In this document: piece by piece, positions 17,705-27,317 of the stretch | Layout: every line of letters starts with the position of its first letter | How positions within the stretch are numbered: the first letter of the stretch is position 1 | Translations under genes and position numbers: made by a program | Notes under the pieces: model-generated | The model's input: the letters and a program-made list of their open reading frames with translations, nothing else | The model's database searches: none | Told to the model about the DNA's origin: nothing | Assembly: GCA_013697005.1 (NCBI GenBank) | Contig: JACCXM010000386.1 | Location: 1-33,287, forward strand | DNA from: Chloroflexia bacterium | GTDB taxonomy: Bacteria; Chloroflexota; Chloroflexia; Thermomicrobiales; UBA6265 | DNA length: 33,287 bases | Direction of reading: 5' to 3'

Positions 17705-20194
17705 GTGGAAATCGGCAACGTACGGTTGGCCAGCGTCGAAACCGAAATGCGGCAATCGTTTCTCGATTATGCCGTCAGCGTCATCGTGCAACGTGCCCTG
17801 CCAGACGCTCGCGATGGACTCAAACCGGTCCACCGGCGGGTTCTCTTTGCGATGTCGGAGATGGGACTTCGCTCCAATACGCGCTATCGCAAGAGTGCCG
17901 GTATCGTCGGCGAGGTGCTGAAGAGCTATCACCCCCACGGCGACCAATCGGTTTATGACACCCTGGTTCGCATGGCGCAGGAATTCAACCTCCGCTATCC
18001 CCTGGTTGACGGACAGGGCAACTTCGGATCCGTGGATGGGGACGGCGCCGCGGCGATGCGCTACACCGAGGCCCGCCTCACCGCGATCTCCGACGAGCTG
18101 CTCGCCGACCTGGACAAGAACACGGTCGATTTCCAACCAAACTACGATGCTTCCAGCGAAGAGCCCAAGGTTCTGCCGGCTCGCCTGCCGAACCTCCTCC
18201 TGAACGGGAGCACCGGCATTGCGGTCGGGATGGCGACCAACATTCCCCCACACAATCTCAACGAAGTGTGCGATGCGATTTCGCTGCTAATCGAGAATCC
18301 CGACGCCACGGTCGAAGATCTGCTGGAGGTCGTGACCGGACCCGATTTTCCGACCGGGGGCACGATTCTCGGCCGCGAAGGAATCAAGGCGGCCTATGCC
18401 ACCGGGCGCGGCCGCATCGTGGTCCGCGCCAAAGCATTCGTCGAAGAGTCTCCCCGCGGTGGTCGTTATCAGATTGTCGTCTCCGAGTTGCCATACCAGG
18501 TCAACAAAGCCCATCTCCTGGAGCGGATCGCCGATCAGGTCCGGGAGGGCAAGCTCGACGGCATCAGCGACCTCCGGGACGAATCTGACCGCTCCGGGAT
18601 GCGCGCCATTATCGAGCTGAAGCGCGATGCGCAGCCGATGAAGGTGCTCAACAACCTCTTCAAGCATTCACAGCTGCAATCAAGTTTCGGCGTAAACATG
18701 GTCGCCCTGGTCGATCGCGGCACCCAGCCGCGCACGCTCACGTTGAAGCGGGCGCTGCAGGAATACATCTCCCATCGTCAGGAGGTCGTCACCCGGCGTA
18801 CGGAGTTCGAGCTGGAGCGCGCTCGTCGCCGCGCTCATGTGCTCGAAGGACTCAAGATCGCGCTCGACAACATCGACGAGGTGATTACCACGATTCGGGC
18901 GTCGCGTACAACGGAAACCGCGCGCGCGAACCTGATGAAGAAATTCACCCTCACCGAGGTCCAATCGTCGGCCATTCTCGATATGCGGCTCGCGCGTCTG
19001 GCGGGGCTGGAGCGCAAGAAGATCGAAGACGAGCTGAAAGACGTTCGTGCCGAAATCGTCAGGCTGGAAACCCTGCTCGGTGACCCAAAGCTGATCCTTG
19101 GCGTCATTCGAAGCGACATGGCCGCGCTCAAGGAGAAATACGGGGACGAGCGGCGCACCAGGATTCAGGACATCTCCGGCGCCTTGTCAGAAGAAGATCT
19201 CATCCCGGAAGTCGATGTCCTGGTTACGCTGACTAACCGCGGGTACGCCAAGCGCAGCGTCGGCGATGTGTTCCGGACTCAGCACCGCGGGGGGCGCGGT
19301 GTTACCGGCGTGACGATGCGGGACGAGGACGAGGTGCAACACATCCTCGCCGCCAATAGCCACGACTGGCTCCTGGTGTTCACGAACCGGGGCAAGGTCT
19401 ACCAACTCAAGGTCCATGAGCTCCCGGACGCCGGGCGCACCGCCAAAGGTATGCCGATCATCAATCTCGTCAACATGCAGCCTGATGAAACTGTCACCAC
19501 CCTGATGAAAGTCCGCGACTACGCAACGGGTCTTTATTTGTTCTTCACGACGAGACTCGGCCGCGTCAAGCGCACTACCCTCGATCAGTTCCGGTCCGTA
19601 CGCTCATCCGGGTTGATTGCCATAGGCCTCGATGATGAGGATGAGCTCGCCTGGGTGCGGATGACGAGTGGCGAGGACGACGTGATGCTCGTCAGTCAAG
19701 GCGGGCAAGCGATCCGCTTCCGGGAAGAAGTGGTGCGGCCGATGGGCCGGCCGGCGGCCGGCGTGATTGGCATTCGTATGGCAAAGGGAGACCGGGTCAT
19801 CGCTTCCGAGGCGGTTGTCGCGGGCAAAGATCTGCTCGTCGTGGCGCAAACCGGACTGGGCAAGCGAACCCGTACCGATCACTTCATGACGAAGGGCCGT
19901 GCCGGCAAGGGAGTCGCGGCGATGAAACTCACTGCCCGCACCGGTCAGATCGTCGGAGCCGGCATGGTGAACGACGATCACACCTTGATGCTGATGAGCA
20001 CCTCCGGCAAAGTCATCCGTCTCCCGGTCTCCCAGATCCCCACGATTGGGCGGCAGACGCAAGGCGTGACGTTGATGAAGCTCGTTCCCGGCGAAATGGT
20101 CGCGACCATGACGATCGCCGATCAGACCAGCGAAGACCCAGATCCCAGCCTACCTCCGCTCAATGGACACGGCGACGTATCGACGCTCTCCTGA
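17705..20194 (+). CDS. gyrA: DNA gyrase subunit A
   Basis: This 829-aa protein has the catalytic tyrosine Y120 in AMRYTEARL and the quinolone-resistance region [18 protein letters not shown] GyrA-box variant QHRGGRG at 526-532 marks a DNA-wrapping gyrase rather than topoisomerase IV, and a C-terminal beta-pinwheel domain follows. Gyrase A cuts and rejoins DNA to introduce negative supercoils together with GyrB; gyrB is not adjacent. E. coli Ser83 corresponds to Gln81 here, and Asp87 to Asp85. The GTG at 17705 has AGGGGA about ten bases upstream. Its 3' end converges on a minus-strand membrane gene after 25 bases. Confidence 0.97.
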   Translation: MEIGNVRLASVETEMRQSFLDYAVSVIVQRALPDARDGLKPVHRRVLFAMSEMGLRSNTRYRKSAGIVGEVLKSYHPHGDQSVYDTLVRMAQEFNLRYPLVDGQGNFGSVDGDGAAAMRYTEARLTAISDELLADLDKNTVDFQPNYDASSEEPKVLPARLPNLLLNGSTGIAVGMATNIPPHNLNEVCDAISLLIENPDATVEDLLEVVTGPDFPTGGTILGREGIKAAYATGRGRIVVRAKAFVEESPRGGRYQIVVSELPYQVNKAHLLERIADQVREGKLDGISDLRDESDRSGMRAIIELKRDAQPMKVLNNLFKHSQLQSSFGVNMVALVDRGTQPRTLTLKRALQEYISHRQEVVTRRTEFELERARRRAHVLEGLKIALDNIDEVITTIRASRTTETARANLMKKFTLTEVQSSAILDMRLARLAGLERKKIEDELKDVRAEIVRLETLLGDPKLILGVIRSDMAALKEKYGDERRTRIQDISGALSEEDLIPEVDVLVTLTNRGYAKRSVGDVFRTQHRGGRGVTGVTMRDEDEVQHILAANSHDWLLVFTNRGKVYQLKVHELPDAGRTAKGMPIINLVNMQPDETVTTLMKVRDYATGLYLFFTTRLGRVKRTTLDQFRSVRSSGLIAIGLDDEDELAWVRMTSGEDDVMLVSQGGQAIRFREEVVRPMGRPAAGVIGIRMAKGDRVIASEAVVAGKDLLVVAQTGLGKRTRTDHFMTKGRAGKGVAAMKLTARTGQIVGAGMVNDDHTLMLMSTSGKVIRLPVSQIPTIGRQTQGVTLMKLVPGEMVATMTIADQTSEDPDPSLPPLNGHGDVSTLS

Positions 20195-20228
20195 GATGCT
20201 GGTAGGCTCCAATGGCGCCCTACATCTC
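20193..20228. terminator. Candidate bidirectional terminator between convergent genes
   Basis: GAGATG (20193-20198) pairs with CATCTC (20223-20228) and, past a small bulge, TAGG with CCTA. The imperfect stem spans the gap between the gyrA stop and the convergent membrane-protein stop. There is no T-run on either side, so Rho-independent function is doubtful. Confidence 0.3.
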
Positions 20229-21128
20229 ATCGTTCCGGCGAGAACCTCGCGCTGGGGCTCGCGATGGCCGGAGCACCCCGGATTGTTCTTCGACGGTTTG
20301 GGTGAATCTCCGGCTGAACAACGCGCCCAAGGGTGTGAGAACGGTCAGCAAGACCGTCATCGTCAGCAGGACCGCTGCGCTGAGTGGCGCTACCCGGCCC
20401 GCATCGGGGGCGATGGTCGGTCCCCGGTCCAGCACCCAGAGCAGGACGAACTGCGCCCCCAGGGCGATGGCGCCGGTGATGGGGCGCCTACTAACCGGAA
20501 TGAGGAGCCCAATGAACGTGACCGCACCCGCCAACAGAAATGCTTCGCCCAGCATGGAGAGTGCCGACGTTTCATCCAGCGACCCTGGAGCACCGAGAAT
20601 GGCGGGAACCAGGAAAGCGGCCGACAAAAACAGCAACGCGCCATCTTGCGGCGTTTCGTTCGATTGATGGGCCGCAAACAACCATAACCCGAATAGGGTG
20701 ACGCACGTCGCCAGTGTGAGCCACAGGAGCGGCCCCGCCGAGCCGCGAGAGATCGCCACGAATGGCACCCGTGATGCGGACGCTTGCAATGTGACAACTG
20801 GCATCAGAATGAGTGTCACCAGCAGCGCCATCTGCCAGTACGGCCGCACTCCCGGTCTATCCATCACCACTGTCAGCCCGATGCCGATGGCCAGAACCAG
20901 CACCACGACACCGATCCGCACTGGCGTCGCGCCCGTCGGCAGCGATACCGAGTCGATGGCTCCCGCGAGCGCCACGGCAGCAGCCAGAAACGTGGGGGCG
21001 ACGCGCGCCGCGGCGCGATTGACGGCAGCTCGGACACTCCGGTGCGGTCCTGCCGAAGCAACGGCTTGCCGCGCTAGTCCGGGACTGGCGCGACGCGGTT
21101 CGTCGCTTCGGTCGCGTGGCGTGCTCAC
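20220..21128 (-). CDS. Polytopic membrane protein, unknown function
   Basis: A 302-aa protein with a basic, cytoplasm-like first ~40 residues and about eight hydrophobic segments (for example VAPTFLAAAVALAGAIDSV, RIGVVVLVLAIGIGLTVVM and LLWLTLATCVTLFGLWLFAA). No catalytic or transporter motif stands out. The GTG at 21128 starts 17 bases after the stop of the histidinol-phosphatase gene, implying one transcript, though no good ribosome site is visible. The C-terminus is basic (APARGSRRNDEM). Function unknown. Confidence 0.72.
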   Translation of the reverse strand: MSTPRDRSDEPRRASPGLARQAVASAGPHRSVRAAVNRAAARVAPTFLAAAVALAGAIDSVSLPTGATPVRIGVVVLVLAIGIGLTVVMDRPGVRPYWQMALLVTLILMPVVTLQASASRVPFVAISRGSAGPLLWLTLATCVTLFGLWLFAAHQSNETPQDGALLFLSAAFLVPAILGAPGSLDETSALSMLGEAFLLAGAVTFIGLLIPVSRRPITGAIALGAQFVLLWVLDRGPTIAPDAGRVAPLSAAVLLTMTVLLTVLTPLGALFSRRFTQTVEEQSGVLRPSRAPARGSRRNDEM

Positions 21129-21145
21129 ACAGGAGCGCCCAACGG

Positions 21146-21967
21146 TCAGCTACCCCGCATCTGAAGATCGGCGATGGGAACGTGTTGCGCTCGTCGCGCC
21201 CGAAATGACGCTACGGTATCGATACCGCACAAGGTGAGCATGTCAAGCGTCTTGGCCAAACCTGAGCCAACGGTCTGCGCGGCGTGCGAATCGGTTCCGG
21301 TCGTGATTATCCGCCCCCCGCGCTCGACGTACCAGCGCACCACCGCCGGGCCCGGCATGCTGGTTTTCGGTGTTTGACGCAGTCCTGAGGTATTGATCTC
21401 AAACGCCACGCCGCGCTCGATCATCGCGTCAAAAATGGGTTCGAGCCGCTCCCGATAGCGCGCCGGATCGTAGTTCCGGTGCGACTTCGGCGCATACCGT
21501 TTCGGCAGATCGAGATGCCCGATCGTGTCGAACCAGCCAGATTCCACTGCCTGCTGGATTTGATCGAGATACGGCAGAAACACGTCATCTTCAGTGCGAT
21601 CGGCAAAATAGTCGGGAAAGATCATGGTCCCGTTAGGGGCATAATGAACGGAGCCGATGACAAAGTCGTACGCGGCGCCATACTCGCCTATGAACGACGC
21701 TACGACATCGGTCGTGCCCTGATTGAAGTCAACCTCAGCGCCTTTGAGCACCGTGAGCGCTCCGGCAAACCGGTCCTGGGCGCGTTCAATCTCCAGCAAA
21801 TACGCGTCTGGTCGGTAGTAACCGTAGCCAGGGTCAGCAGGCACGTGGTCGACGTGATCGGTGAAAGCGATTTCTGTTACGCCGGCCGCAATCGCCGCCC
21901 GGCACGATTCCTCGATCGGGATAACGCAATCGACCGAAAAGGTGCTATGAACGTGGTAGTCGAACAC
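21146..21967 (-). CDS. PHP-domain histidinol-phosphatase (HisJ-like)
   Basis: From the GTG at 21967 the protein has 273 aa and begins with VFDYHVHSTFSVDC, the metal-binding HxH of the PHP fold right at the N-terminus as usual for HisJ. FTDHVDH, IGSVHY, IGHLDL and TGTDSHA supply further metal ligands. A GTG at 22009 would add 14 residues lacking family character. HisJ removes phosphate from histidinol phosphate in histidine synthesis, but PHP enzymes vary and no his gene is near, so substrate is not certain. GAAGG lies about ten bases before the chosen start. Confidence 0.85.
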   Translation of the reverse strand: MFDYHVHSTFSVDCVIPIEESCRAAIAAGVTEIAFTDHVDHVPADPGYGYYRPDAYLLEIERAQDRFAGALTVLKGAEVDFNQGTTDVVASFIGEYGAAYDFVIGSVHYAPNGTMIFPDYFADRTEDDVFLPYLDQIQQAVESGWFDTIGHLDLPKRYAPKSHRNYDPARYRERLEPIFDAMIERGVAFEINTSGLRQTPKTSMPGPAVVRWYVERGGRIITTGTDSHAAQTVGSGLAKTLDMLTLCGIDTVASFRARRAQHVPIADLQMRGS

Positions 21968-22066
21968 TGCTGACTGCCCTTCTTCTTCGACGTGCCGCGC
22001 GCCGGGCACTATAGCAACCTTCGATCGTGTGCAGAGAAGCGGGGAAATGAGACCGCGTTCGCGCGT

Positions 22067-22075
22067 TGTTACAAT
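22067..22075 (+). promoter_or_regulatory. Extended -10 promoter of the mscS-nadD pair
   Basis: TGT-TACAAT is a near-consensus extended -10, ending 34 bases before the channel gene start. A poor -35 candidate (TGAGAC) lies 16 bases upstream. Confidence 0.6.
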
Positions 22076-22109
22076 CCGACTTCTTCGCTAGAACTGCTAC
22101 GGGGGATAA

Positions 22110-22922
22110 TTGCAGGTGGACTTCGCAACCTTCGGGGATGAAATCAAGGCATTCCTCGGTCTCGACGAAGTGCATGCCGCGAAAACTATTGCCAAGGCAC
22201 TCCAGCTTCTCATCGTCGTGCTGCTTACACTCTGGATTGCTCGTTGGGTGCGGGAAAAGTTCCGGCGTCGCGCGACAGGCGGACGCCTCAGCGCTGAAGT
22301 GGCGACGCTGCTCAGCCAGGCGGCCACCGTGGCCACCTACGGCTTGGGTACGACCGTTGCCCTAGCGGTTCTCGGTGCCACCTGGACCGCAATTGCGGCC
22401 ATTGTCGGCGCCACCACACTCGGCATCAGTCTCGCCTTGCAGGATGTCGGTCGCGGTTTCGTCAATGGCATCTACATTCTCATCGAGCGGCCGTTTCGCA
22501 TCGGCGACCGCGTGCGCGTTGGGTCCGCCGAGGGACGCGTCGAGGAAGTGGGAGTGCGCTTGACCGTGCTCCGCACACCCGCTGGCGACCGGATCATCGT
22601 TCCCAATACCGTGGTCTTCTCGAGCATTATCGAGAGCTCAGCCAACGGACAGCAGGATCGGCAGCACTACGCGGTCAGCGGCATCGAACTCCCCATCTCC
22701 GACATCGAAAACGCGGTCCGCCGATCGCTGGCGGGAATGCCGCATCTCTCCGCTCGTTCGCCAATCGTCGCTCTCATGGCATCGAGTCCGGATGGGACAA
22801 ACATCCAGGTTACGGTCGAGCACGATCTTGGAAACAAGGTGGACGATCAGGTTATCACGCGCCTGCGATCGCTGTTCCCTGGGGCTACGGTGGCCACCGT
22901 GTCTGCGGTTCCGGCATCGTGA
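22110..22922 (+). CDS. MscS-family small-conductance mechanosensitive channel
   Basis: A 270-aa protein with two or three N-terminal membrane helices (AKALQLLIVVLLTLWIARWV; AATVATYGLGTTVALAVLGA). The pore-lining glycine/alanine helix follows (AIVGATTLGISLALQDVGRG). The soluble MscS beta domain comes next (IERPFRIGDRVRVGSAEGRV; RIIVPNTVVFSSIIE). Such channels open under membrane tension to release solutes on osmotic downshift. The start may be the TTG at 22110 or a GTG at 22116; GGGGG at 22101-22105 fits the second better. The stop overlaps nadD by four bases (GTGA). Confidence 0.9.
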   Translation: MQVDFATFGDEIKAFLGLDEVHAAKTIAKALQLLIVVLLTLWIARWVREKFRRRATGGRLSAEVATLLSQAATVATYGLGTTVALAVLGATWTAIAAIVGATTLGISLALQDVGRGFVNGIYILIERPFRIGDRVRVGSAEGRVEEVGVRLTVLRTPAGDRIIVPNTVVFSSIIESSANGQQDRQHYAVSGIELPISDIENAVRRSLAGMPHLSARSPIVALMASSPDGTNIQVTVEHDLGNKVDDQVITRLRSLFPGATVATVSAVPAS

Positions 22923-23569
22923 CCGGGGGAACGCCGTCGCCGCGGGTTGGGGTGTTCGGGGGGACATTCGACCCCGTCCACAATGGCCACCTGCATGTAG
23001 CGCGGGAACTGCGGGAGGCGCTTGGGCTCGACCGCATTTTCTGGGTTCCGGCCGGCCGTCCGCCACACAAGACAGGCCAGATTGTGAGTAGCGATCGAGA
23101 CCGGCTCCAAATGCTGCGCCTAGCGTTGCGGGAGTCACTTGGGGATGAGATCAGCTCGGTCGACATCGACCGGTCGGGACCTTCCTATACCGCCGACATG
23201 CTCGAGTTACTTCACGACACGATGGCGCCTGCAACGCTCGTCTTCCTCATGGGTGAAGATTCGCTGCGCGATTTTCCGACCTGGCGCGATCCCGATCGCA
23301 TCATCCGGGCCGCGGAGTTGGCGGTGGCCGCGAGACCCGGAATCGACATCGACATCGAATCCATCGCCGCCCAGTTCCCCGTGGTGCGCGGCCGCGTGAG
23401 GGTTATTCCCACGACGGAGCTCGCCGTTTCTTCTTCCGAGATCAGGGAGCGGGTCAGAGACGCGAAATCCCTGTACGGGCTGGTACCCGACTCCGTAGCG
23501 AACTACATCCGCGAGCACCATCTTTATCTGGACCGTGCAGACAACGGGACGCTCATCCCTGCACGCTAG
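22919..23569 (+). CDS. nadD: Nicotinate-nucleotide adenylyltransferase
   Basis: This 216-aa enzyme shows GVFGGTFDPVHNGHLHVA, the nucleotidyltransferase HxGH-type motif, PAGRPPHK, and the C-terminal SSSEIRERVR (the family ISSTxIR motif). It adenylylates nicotinate mononucleotide in NAD synthesis. The GTG start lies within the mscS stop (GTGA) with no separate ribosome site, so translational coupling is likely. It converges on the aminotransferase gene with only four bases between stops, leaving no room for a normal terminator. Confidence 0.95.
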   Translation: MTGGTPSPRVGVFGGTFDPVHNGHLHVARELREALGLDRIFWVPAGRPPHKTGQIVSSDRDRLQMLRLALRESLGDEISSVDIDRSGPSYTADMLELLHDTMAPATLVFLMGEDSLRDFPTWRDPDRIIRAAELAVAARPGIDIDIESIAAQFPVVRGRVRVIPTTELAVSSSEIRERVRDAKSLYGLVPDSVANYIREHHLYLDRADNGTLIPAR

Positions 23570-23573
23570 TCAT

Positions 23574-24932
23574 TCAGATCAACTTTCGCTCCCTGGCGAT
23601 CTCGTCAATCGACTGTGCCGCCACCCGCACCGCTTCATCCAGATCGGACTTTGTCGAAATCAACGGCGGCGCAATTTCAAACGCGGTGCCGATCGGACTG
23701 GCAATCACGCCATGCTCGTACATGCGGCGGACCACGGCCCGCACCGTATCGTCCGCAAACGGTTCGCGGGTTGCCTTGTCTTTCGTGAAATCGACCGCGA
23801 GCCACATGCCTTTGCCCCGCACCTGTCCCACAATCGGGTGCGGATCGAGATACTCCTGGAGCGCATCGAGGATGTAGGCGCCATTGTCCCGTGACTTCGC
23901 GATCAGATCGTCGCGCTCTTTGATGGCAATCGTCGCGTTGGCCGCTGCCGCCGCGCCCGCATGGCCGCTGAAGGTATGCACGTGGCGGAATACCGGCAAG
24001 GCGTCGATCAACTCCGGGCGCGCGATGACCGCACCCATCGGCACGTAGCCAGCCGTCAGCGCCTTGGCCATCGTCATGATGTCGGGAGTGATGCCGTAGT
24101 GCTCGCTAGCGAACCAGGCGCCGGTTCGTCCAAACCCCGTTATGACCTCGTCGACGATCAGCAATACGTCATAGCGGTCGCAGATATCGCGAACCCGCCC
24201 GAAATACTCGGTGGACGCGGTCTGGACCCCATGTGCCTGCATGATCGGCTCGGCGATGAATGCCGCGACATTCTCCGGTCCCTCATGCTGAATCTGGCGC
24301 TCGAGATAATCGGCGCAGAACGAAAAGTACGCCTCTTCCTCCATGTCGAACGGATTGCGATAGCGGCTGGGACCGGGGATCAGCGAGTAACCCGGCACCC
24401 CAGGCTCCGCGATGTGCCTCGTGCCGAGCCAGTCGGTCGCGCCAATCGCGCCCATCGTCGCCCCGTGGTAGGCATTCCAACGCGAGATGATCTTGTTCGC
24501 CCGGGGTTTGCCGGTGTGCGCGTGATACTGCTTGGCAATCTTGATCGCCGCTTCGACCGCCTCCGAGCCCCCGGTGACAAAGAGCACCTTGCTCAGTCCG
24601 TCCGGCGCCAGTCGGGCGATAGTACTGGCCAGGGCAATCGTCGGTGGCGCCAGATTGGTCACCGTTCCCACGTAATGTAGCCGCGTGAGCTGCTCGCCCA
24701 CCGCGGCGGCAACTTCCGCGTTTCCGTAGCCGAGCGTGTTGGCTCGCGTATGCGAGCTCATCATGTCGAGATATTCCCGGCCGTCGCTCGCCGTCAAGCG
24801 AACGCCGTCACCTTGCGTGTAGATGTTCAGGCCGTCAAGCTGCACATCCTCCGCCAGTGCCAAGGGAAAGATGCAATGCTTCAGAGCCTCAGCGGTCAGC
24901 TCCGCGGAATCCGCTTCACGTATCTCGATCAT
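23574..24932 (-). CDS. Class III pyridoxal-phosphate aminotransferase
   Basis: A 452-aa omega-aminotransferase-type protein: FVTGGSEAVEAAIKIAKQY, NAYHGATMGAIG, LLIVDEVITGFGRTG, and the PLP lysine in MAKALTAGYVPMGAV. These enzymes move amino groups from omega-amines such as taurine, beta-alanine, putrescine or 4-aminobutyrate. The sequence alone does not fix the substrate, and no pathway neighbour helps. The ATG at 24932 has GAGGGGG about seven bases upstream; the open frame extends 15 codons further to a GTG without a ribosome site. Confidence 0.9.
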   Translation of the reverse strand: MIEIREADSAELTAEALKHCIFPLALAEDVQLDGLNIYTQGDGVRLTASDGREYLDMMSSHTRANTLGYGNAEVAAAVGEQLTRLHYVGTVTNLAPPTIALASTIARLAPDGLSKVLFVTGGSEAVEAAIKIAKQYHAHTGKPRANKIISRWNAYHGATMGAIGATDWLGTRHIAEPGVPGYSLIPGPSRYRNPFDMEEEAYFSFCADYLERQIQHEGPENVAAFIAEPIMQAHGVQTASTEYFGRVRDICDRYDVLLIVDEVITGFGRTGAWFASEHYGITPDIMTMAKALTAGYVPMGAVIARPELIDALPVFRHVHTFSGHAGAAAAANATIAIKERDDLIAKSRDNGAYILDALQEYLDPHPIVGQVRGKGMWLAVDFTKDKATREPFADDTVRAVVRRMYEHGVIASPIGTAFEIAPPLISTKSDLDEAVRVAAQSIDEIARERKLI

Positions 24933-25004
24933 CGATTGCCCCCTCGTACTTCCCTCAACCCTCGAAACACGATCCACGAATGGTCAGTACGCCCTTCAAT
25001 GCGC

Positions 25005-25036
25005 TCATCACCCCATCACCCTATCACCCAATCGCC
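25005..25036 (+). repeat. Short tandem array, period 8 (core GGTGAT plus two purines, read on minus strand)
   Basis: Four consecutive octamers on the plus strand read TCATCACC, CCATCACC, CTATCACC and CAATCGCC. On the minus strand the unit is GGTGATRR with a variable purine pair; the outermost copy is degenerate. The array lies in the 227-bp region between the divergent aminotransferase and M13 peptidase genes, 15 bases before the extended -10 of the latter. Period 8 is not codon-compatible, and no gene was seen in this region. Confidence 0.8.
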
Positions 25037-25051
25037 CAAGGCGTGGCGCTA

Positions 25052-25060
25052 TGCTATAAC
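25052..25060 (+). promoter_or_regulatory. Extended -10 promoter of the M13 peptidase gene
   Basis: TGC-TATAAC is a strong extended -10, 99 bases before the peptidase ATG. No -35 is evident, because the octamer array covers that region. Confidence 0.55.
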
Positions 25061-25159
25061 CAACGCCATCGCGCCGGGTGGCGCCCCCGGAGAGTTCCGC
25101 CCCTCCCCTGGGAACCCCGTGTCTCACCGGGCTTCCTGCCCCTGATCGGAGTCTCGTCG

Positions 25160-27199
25160 ATGTTCAGAATCCTATGGCCGGCCGCCATGGCCGCGCTATT
25201 GCTCATCGCGCCTGGGGTTTCCACGGCCGCCACCGTAGCTCAGAACAAGACCTACGGCATCGACCTTGCCAACATGGATCTAGGGGTCAGTCCCCGTGCG
25301 GACTTCTATCGGTTCGCCAATGGCGGCTGGCTCGAAAAGACAGAAATTCCTGAAGACAAGTCCTCCTATGGCACGTTTACCGAGCTGTATGACATCACTC
25401 TCGAGCAACTTCTCACCATTCTGGACGAGGCGGTCACCGGCGACCGCGCGCTCGCGCCGGACTCCGACGAAGCGAAAGCGGTCCGCATGTGGCAACAGGG
25501 AGTGGACGTCGAGGCGCGGAATGCATTGGGGTTGACGCCGATCGAACCGTTCCTCGCGGAAATCGCCGCCATTGCCGACCTCCCGGCATACCACGAGTTT
25601 CAGCATGGCGCCATGTTTCTCGGCTTGTCAGGCTCCCTTCCCATCGGAGTCGGGCCCGATCTGCGTGACAGCGGAACGAATGCCGTGTACTTGGGTGGAC
25701 CCTGGCTTGGACTGCCCAACCGGGACTATTATCTCGAAGAAGGCAACGCAGCCGTTCAGGAGTCATATATCGCCACAAACGCGAAGTTCCTCGAGCGATT
25801 GGGCACTGACCCCGCAACCGCGCGCGATGCCGCCCAGGCGGTCTACGATCTCGAAGCCGCGTTTGCCGCTACGACGCTGACCCGGGAAGAGGAACAGGAC
25901 CCCGAGCTTTCATACAATCCACTGACGATCACCGAGCTGCAAACCCGGTTTCCAGAAATGGACTGGCAATCCTATCTCGATGAGCTCGAAATCTCCGGAA
26001 CCGAGCGGCTTATCGCGACCCAGATCGATTATCTCGATCAGCTCGCAGGGATTCTCGAGCAAACGCCGATCGAAACCCTTCGTGATTATTTGCGCTTGCA
26101 GCTTCTCTGGAACTTCCACAACAACCTCGATCTGGAGCTCGAAGAAACCGCGTTCGTCTTCTTGCAGTCGCTCGGCGGACAGCCCGACATGCCGCCGATC
26201 GATGAACGCGCACTCGGTCAGACCAGCGGCCTGATGGGAGACGCCCTGGGCAAGCTCTATGTCGCCGAGCATTTCCCGCCCCAGGCAAAAGCGGAGATGG
26301 AGAATCTCGTCGCCAACATCGTCTCGGCGTTTGGCAATCGGCTCGAACGCAACGAATGGATGACGCCGGAAACGCGCGAAAAAGCACTGGCGAAGCTGGC
26401 GACACTCCGCGTAAAGGTGGGCTACCCAGACGAATGGGAAACGTACGAAGACGTGGAAATCGGCGAATCGTATGCCGACTCTGTTATCAGCGCGGCTAAT
26501 GCGTCCCTGCGGGAGTCGCTGGCCGAGGCGGGGCTACCGGTCGATCGTGAAGAGTGGGGAATGAACGCCCAGACGGCCAATGCTTACTACAGTCCGCTGA
26601 ACAACGAAATCGTTTTTCCAGCGGCAATACTGCAATCCCCATTTTTCGATTACCGGGCCGATCCGGCCTCGAACTATGGCGCCATTGGGTTCATCATCGG
26701 ACATGAGATCACCCACGGCTTCGATCTTCAGGGATCGCGCTTCGACGAGGAGGGGAACCTGGCCGAGTGGTGGACTGCCGCCGACCGGGAGCGGTTCGAG
26801 GCACTCAATCAGGACCTCGTGGCCCAATATGACGCCATCGAGGTACTCCCGGACCTCTTCGTCAATGGACAGATTACCGTGACCGAGAATGTCGCCGATC
26901 TGGGTGGCGTCGAGACGGCTTATGATGCGTTGCAGGCCGTGTTGGCCGAAGAGCCCGCAGGCGCGACGTACGGGGAGTTCACACCGGAGCAGCGCTTCTT
27001 CGTCGCCGCCGCGACGGTCTGGCGCGGCGAAATCCGGGAGGAGGCGCTGATCACGCGGGTGCGCAGCGGCGTGCATGCCCCGCCGGAGGTTCGCGCCAGC
27101 CAACCGCTGCGAAATGTCGATGCATTCTTCAATGCATTCGAAATTGTCGAGGGCGACCCCATGTATTTGGCGCCGTCGGAGCGGGTCCGCATCTGGTAG
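25160..27199 (+). CDS. Secreted M13 family zinc metallopeptidase (neprilysin/PepO-like)
   Basis: A 679-aa protein, the usual M13 size. Residues 1-24 are a signal peptide (RILWPAAMAALLLIAPGVST, then AA). The zinc site is HEITH at 515-519 with the third ligand in ENVAD at 576-580. NAYYSPLNNEIVFPAAILQ and the C-terminal ERVRIW are further family landmarks. It probably degrades peptides outside the cytoplasmic membrane. GGAG nine bases before the ATG at 25160 sets the start; the open frame extends upstream through the promoter and repeat but is non-coding there. Confidence 0.95.
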   Translation: MFRILWPAAMAALLLIAPGVSTAATVAQNKTYGIDLANMDLGVSPRADFYRFANGGWLEKTEIPEDKSSYGTFTELYDITLEQLLTILDEAVTGDRALAPDSDEAKAVRMWQQGVDVEARNALGLTPIEPFLAEIAAIADLPAYHEFQHGAMFLGLSGSLPIGVGPDLRDSGTNAVYLGGPWLGLPNRDYYLEEGNAAVQESYIATNAKFLERLGTDPATARDAAQAVYDLEAAFAATTLTREEEQDPELSYNPLTITELQTRFPEMDWQSYLDELEISGTERLIATQIDYLDQLAGILEQTPIETLRDYLRLQLLWNFHNNLDLELEETAFVFLQSLGGQPDMPPIDERALGQTSGLMGDALGKLYVAEHFPPQAKAEMENLVANIVSAFGNRLERNEWMTPETREKALAKLATLRVKVGYPDEWETYEDVEIGESYADSVISAANASLRESLAEAGLPVDREEWGMNAQTANAYYSPLNNEIVFPAAILQSPFFDYRADPASNYGAIGFIIGHEITHGFDLQGSRFDEEGNLAEWWTAADRERFEALNQDLVAQYDAIEVLPDLFVNGQITVTENVADLGGVETAYDALQAVLAEEPAGATYGEFTPEQRFFVAAATVWRGEIREEALITRVRSGVHAPPEVRASQPLRNVDAFFNAFEIVEGDPMYLAPSERVRIW

Positions 27200-27203
27200 C
27201 CAA

Positions 27204-27232
27204 TTGACCCGGCGCGGCTCCCCTCTTATACT
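27204..27232 (+). promoter_or_regulatory. secDF promoter
   Basis: TTGACC (27204-27209) and TATACT (27227-27232) are separated by exactly 17 bases, the best sigma-70-type promoter in the window. It starts five bases after the M13 peptidase stop and lies 86 bases before the secD start. Confidence 0.75.
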
Positions 27233-27317
27233 CCGCGCCGTCGCGCCGCCGGTGAAACATTATGTCGGTCAGCGCGGCGTTGAGTGATTCGTCGCTGGTG
27301 TCCTGGGAGATCGTCGC

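Noticed and set aside
24857-25159. N-terminal extension of the M13 peptidase frame
   Set aside because: It crosses the octamer array and promoter; the signal peptide at 25160 with GGAG upstream marks the real start.
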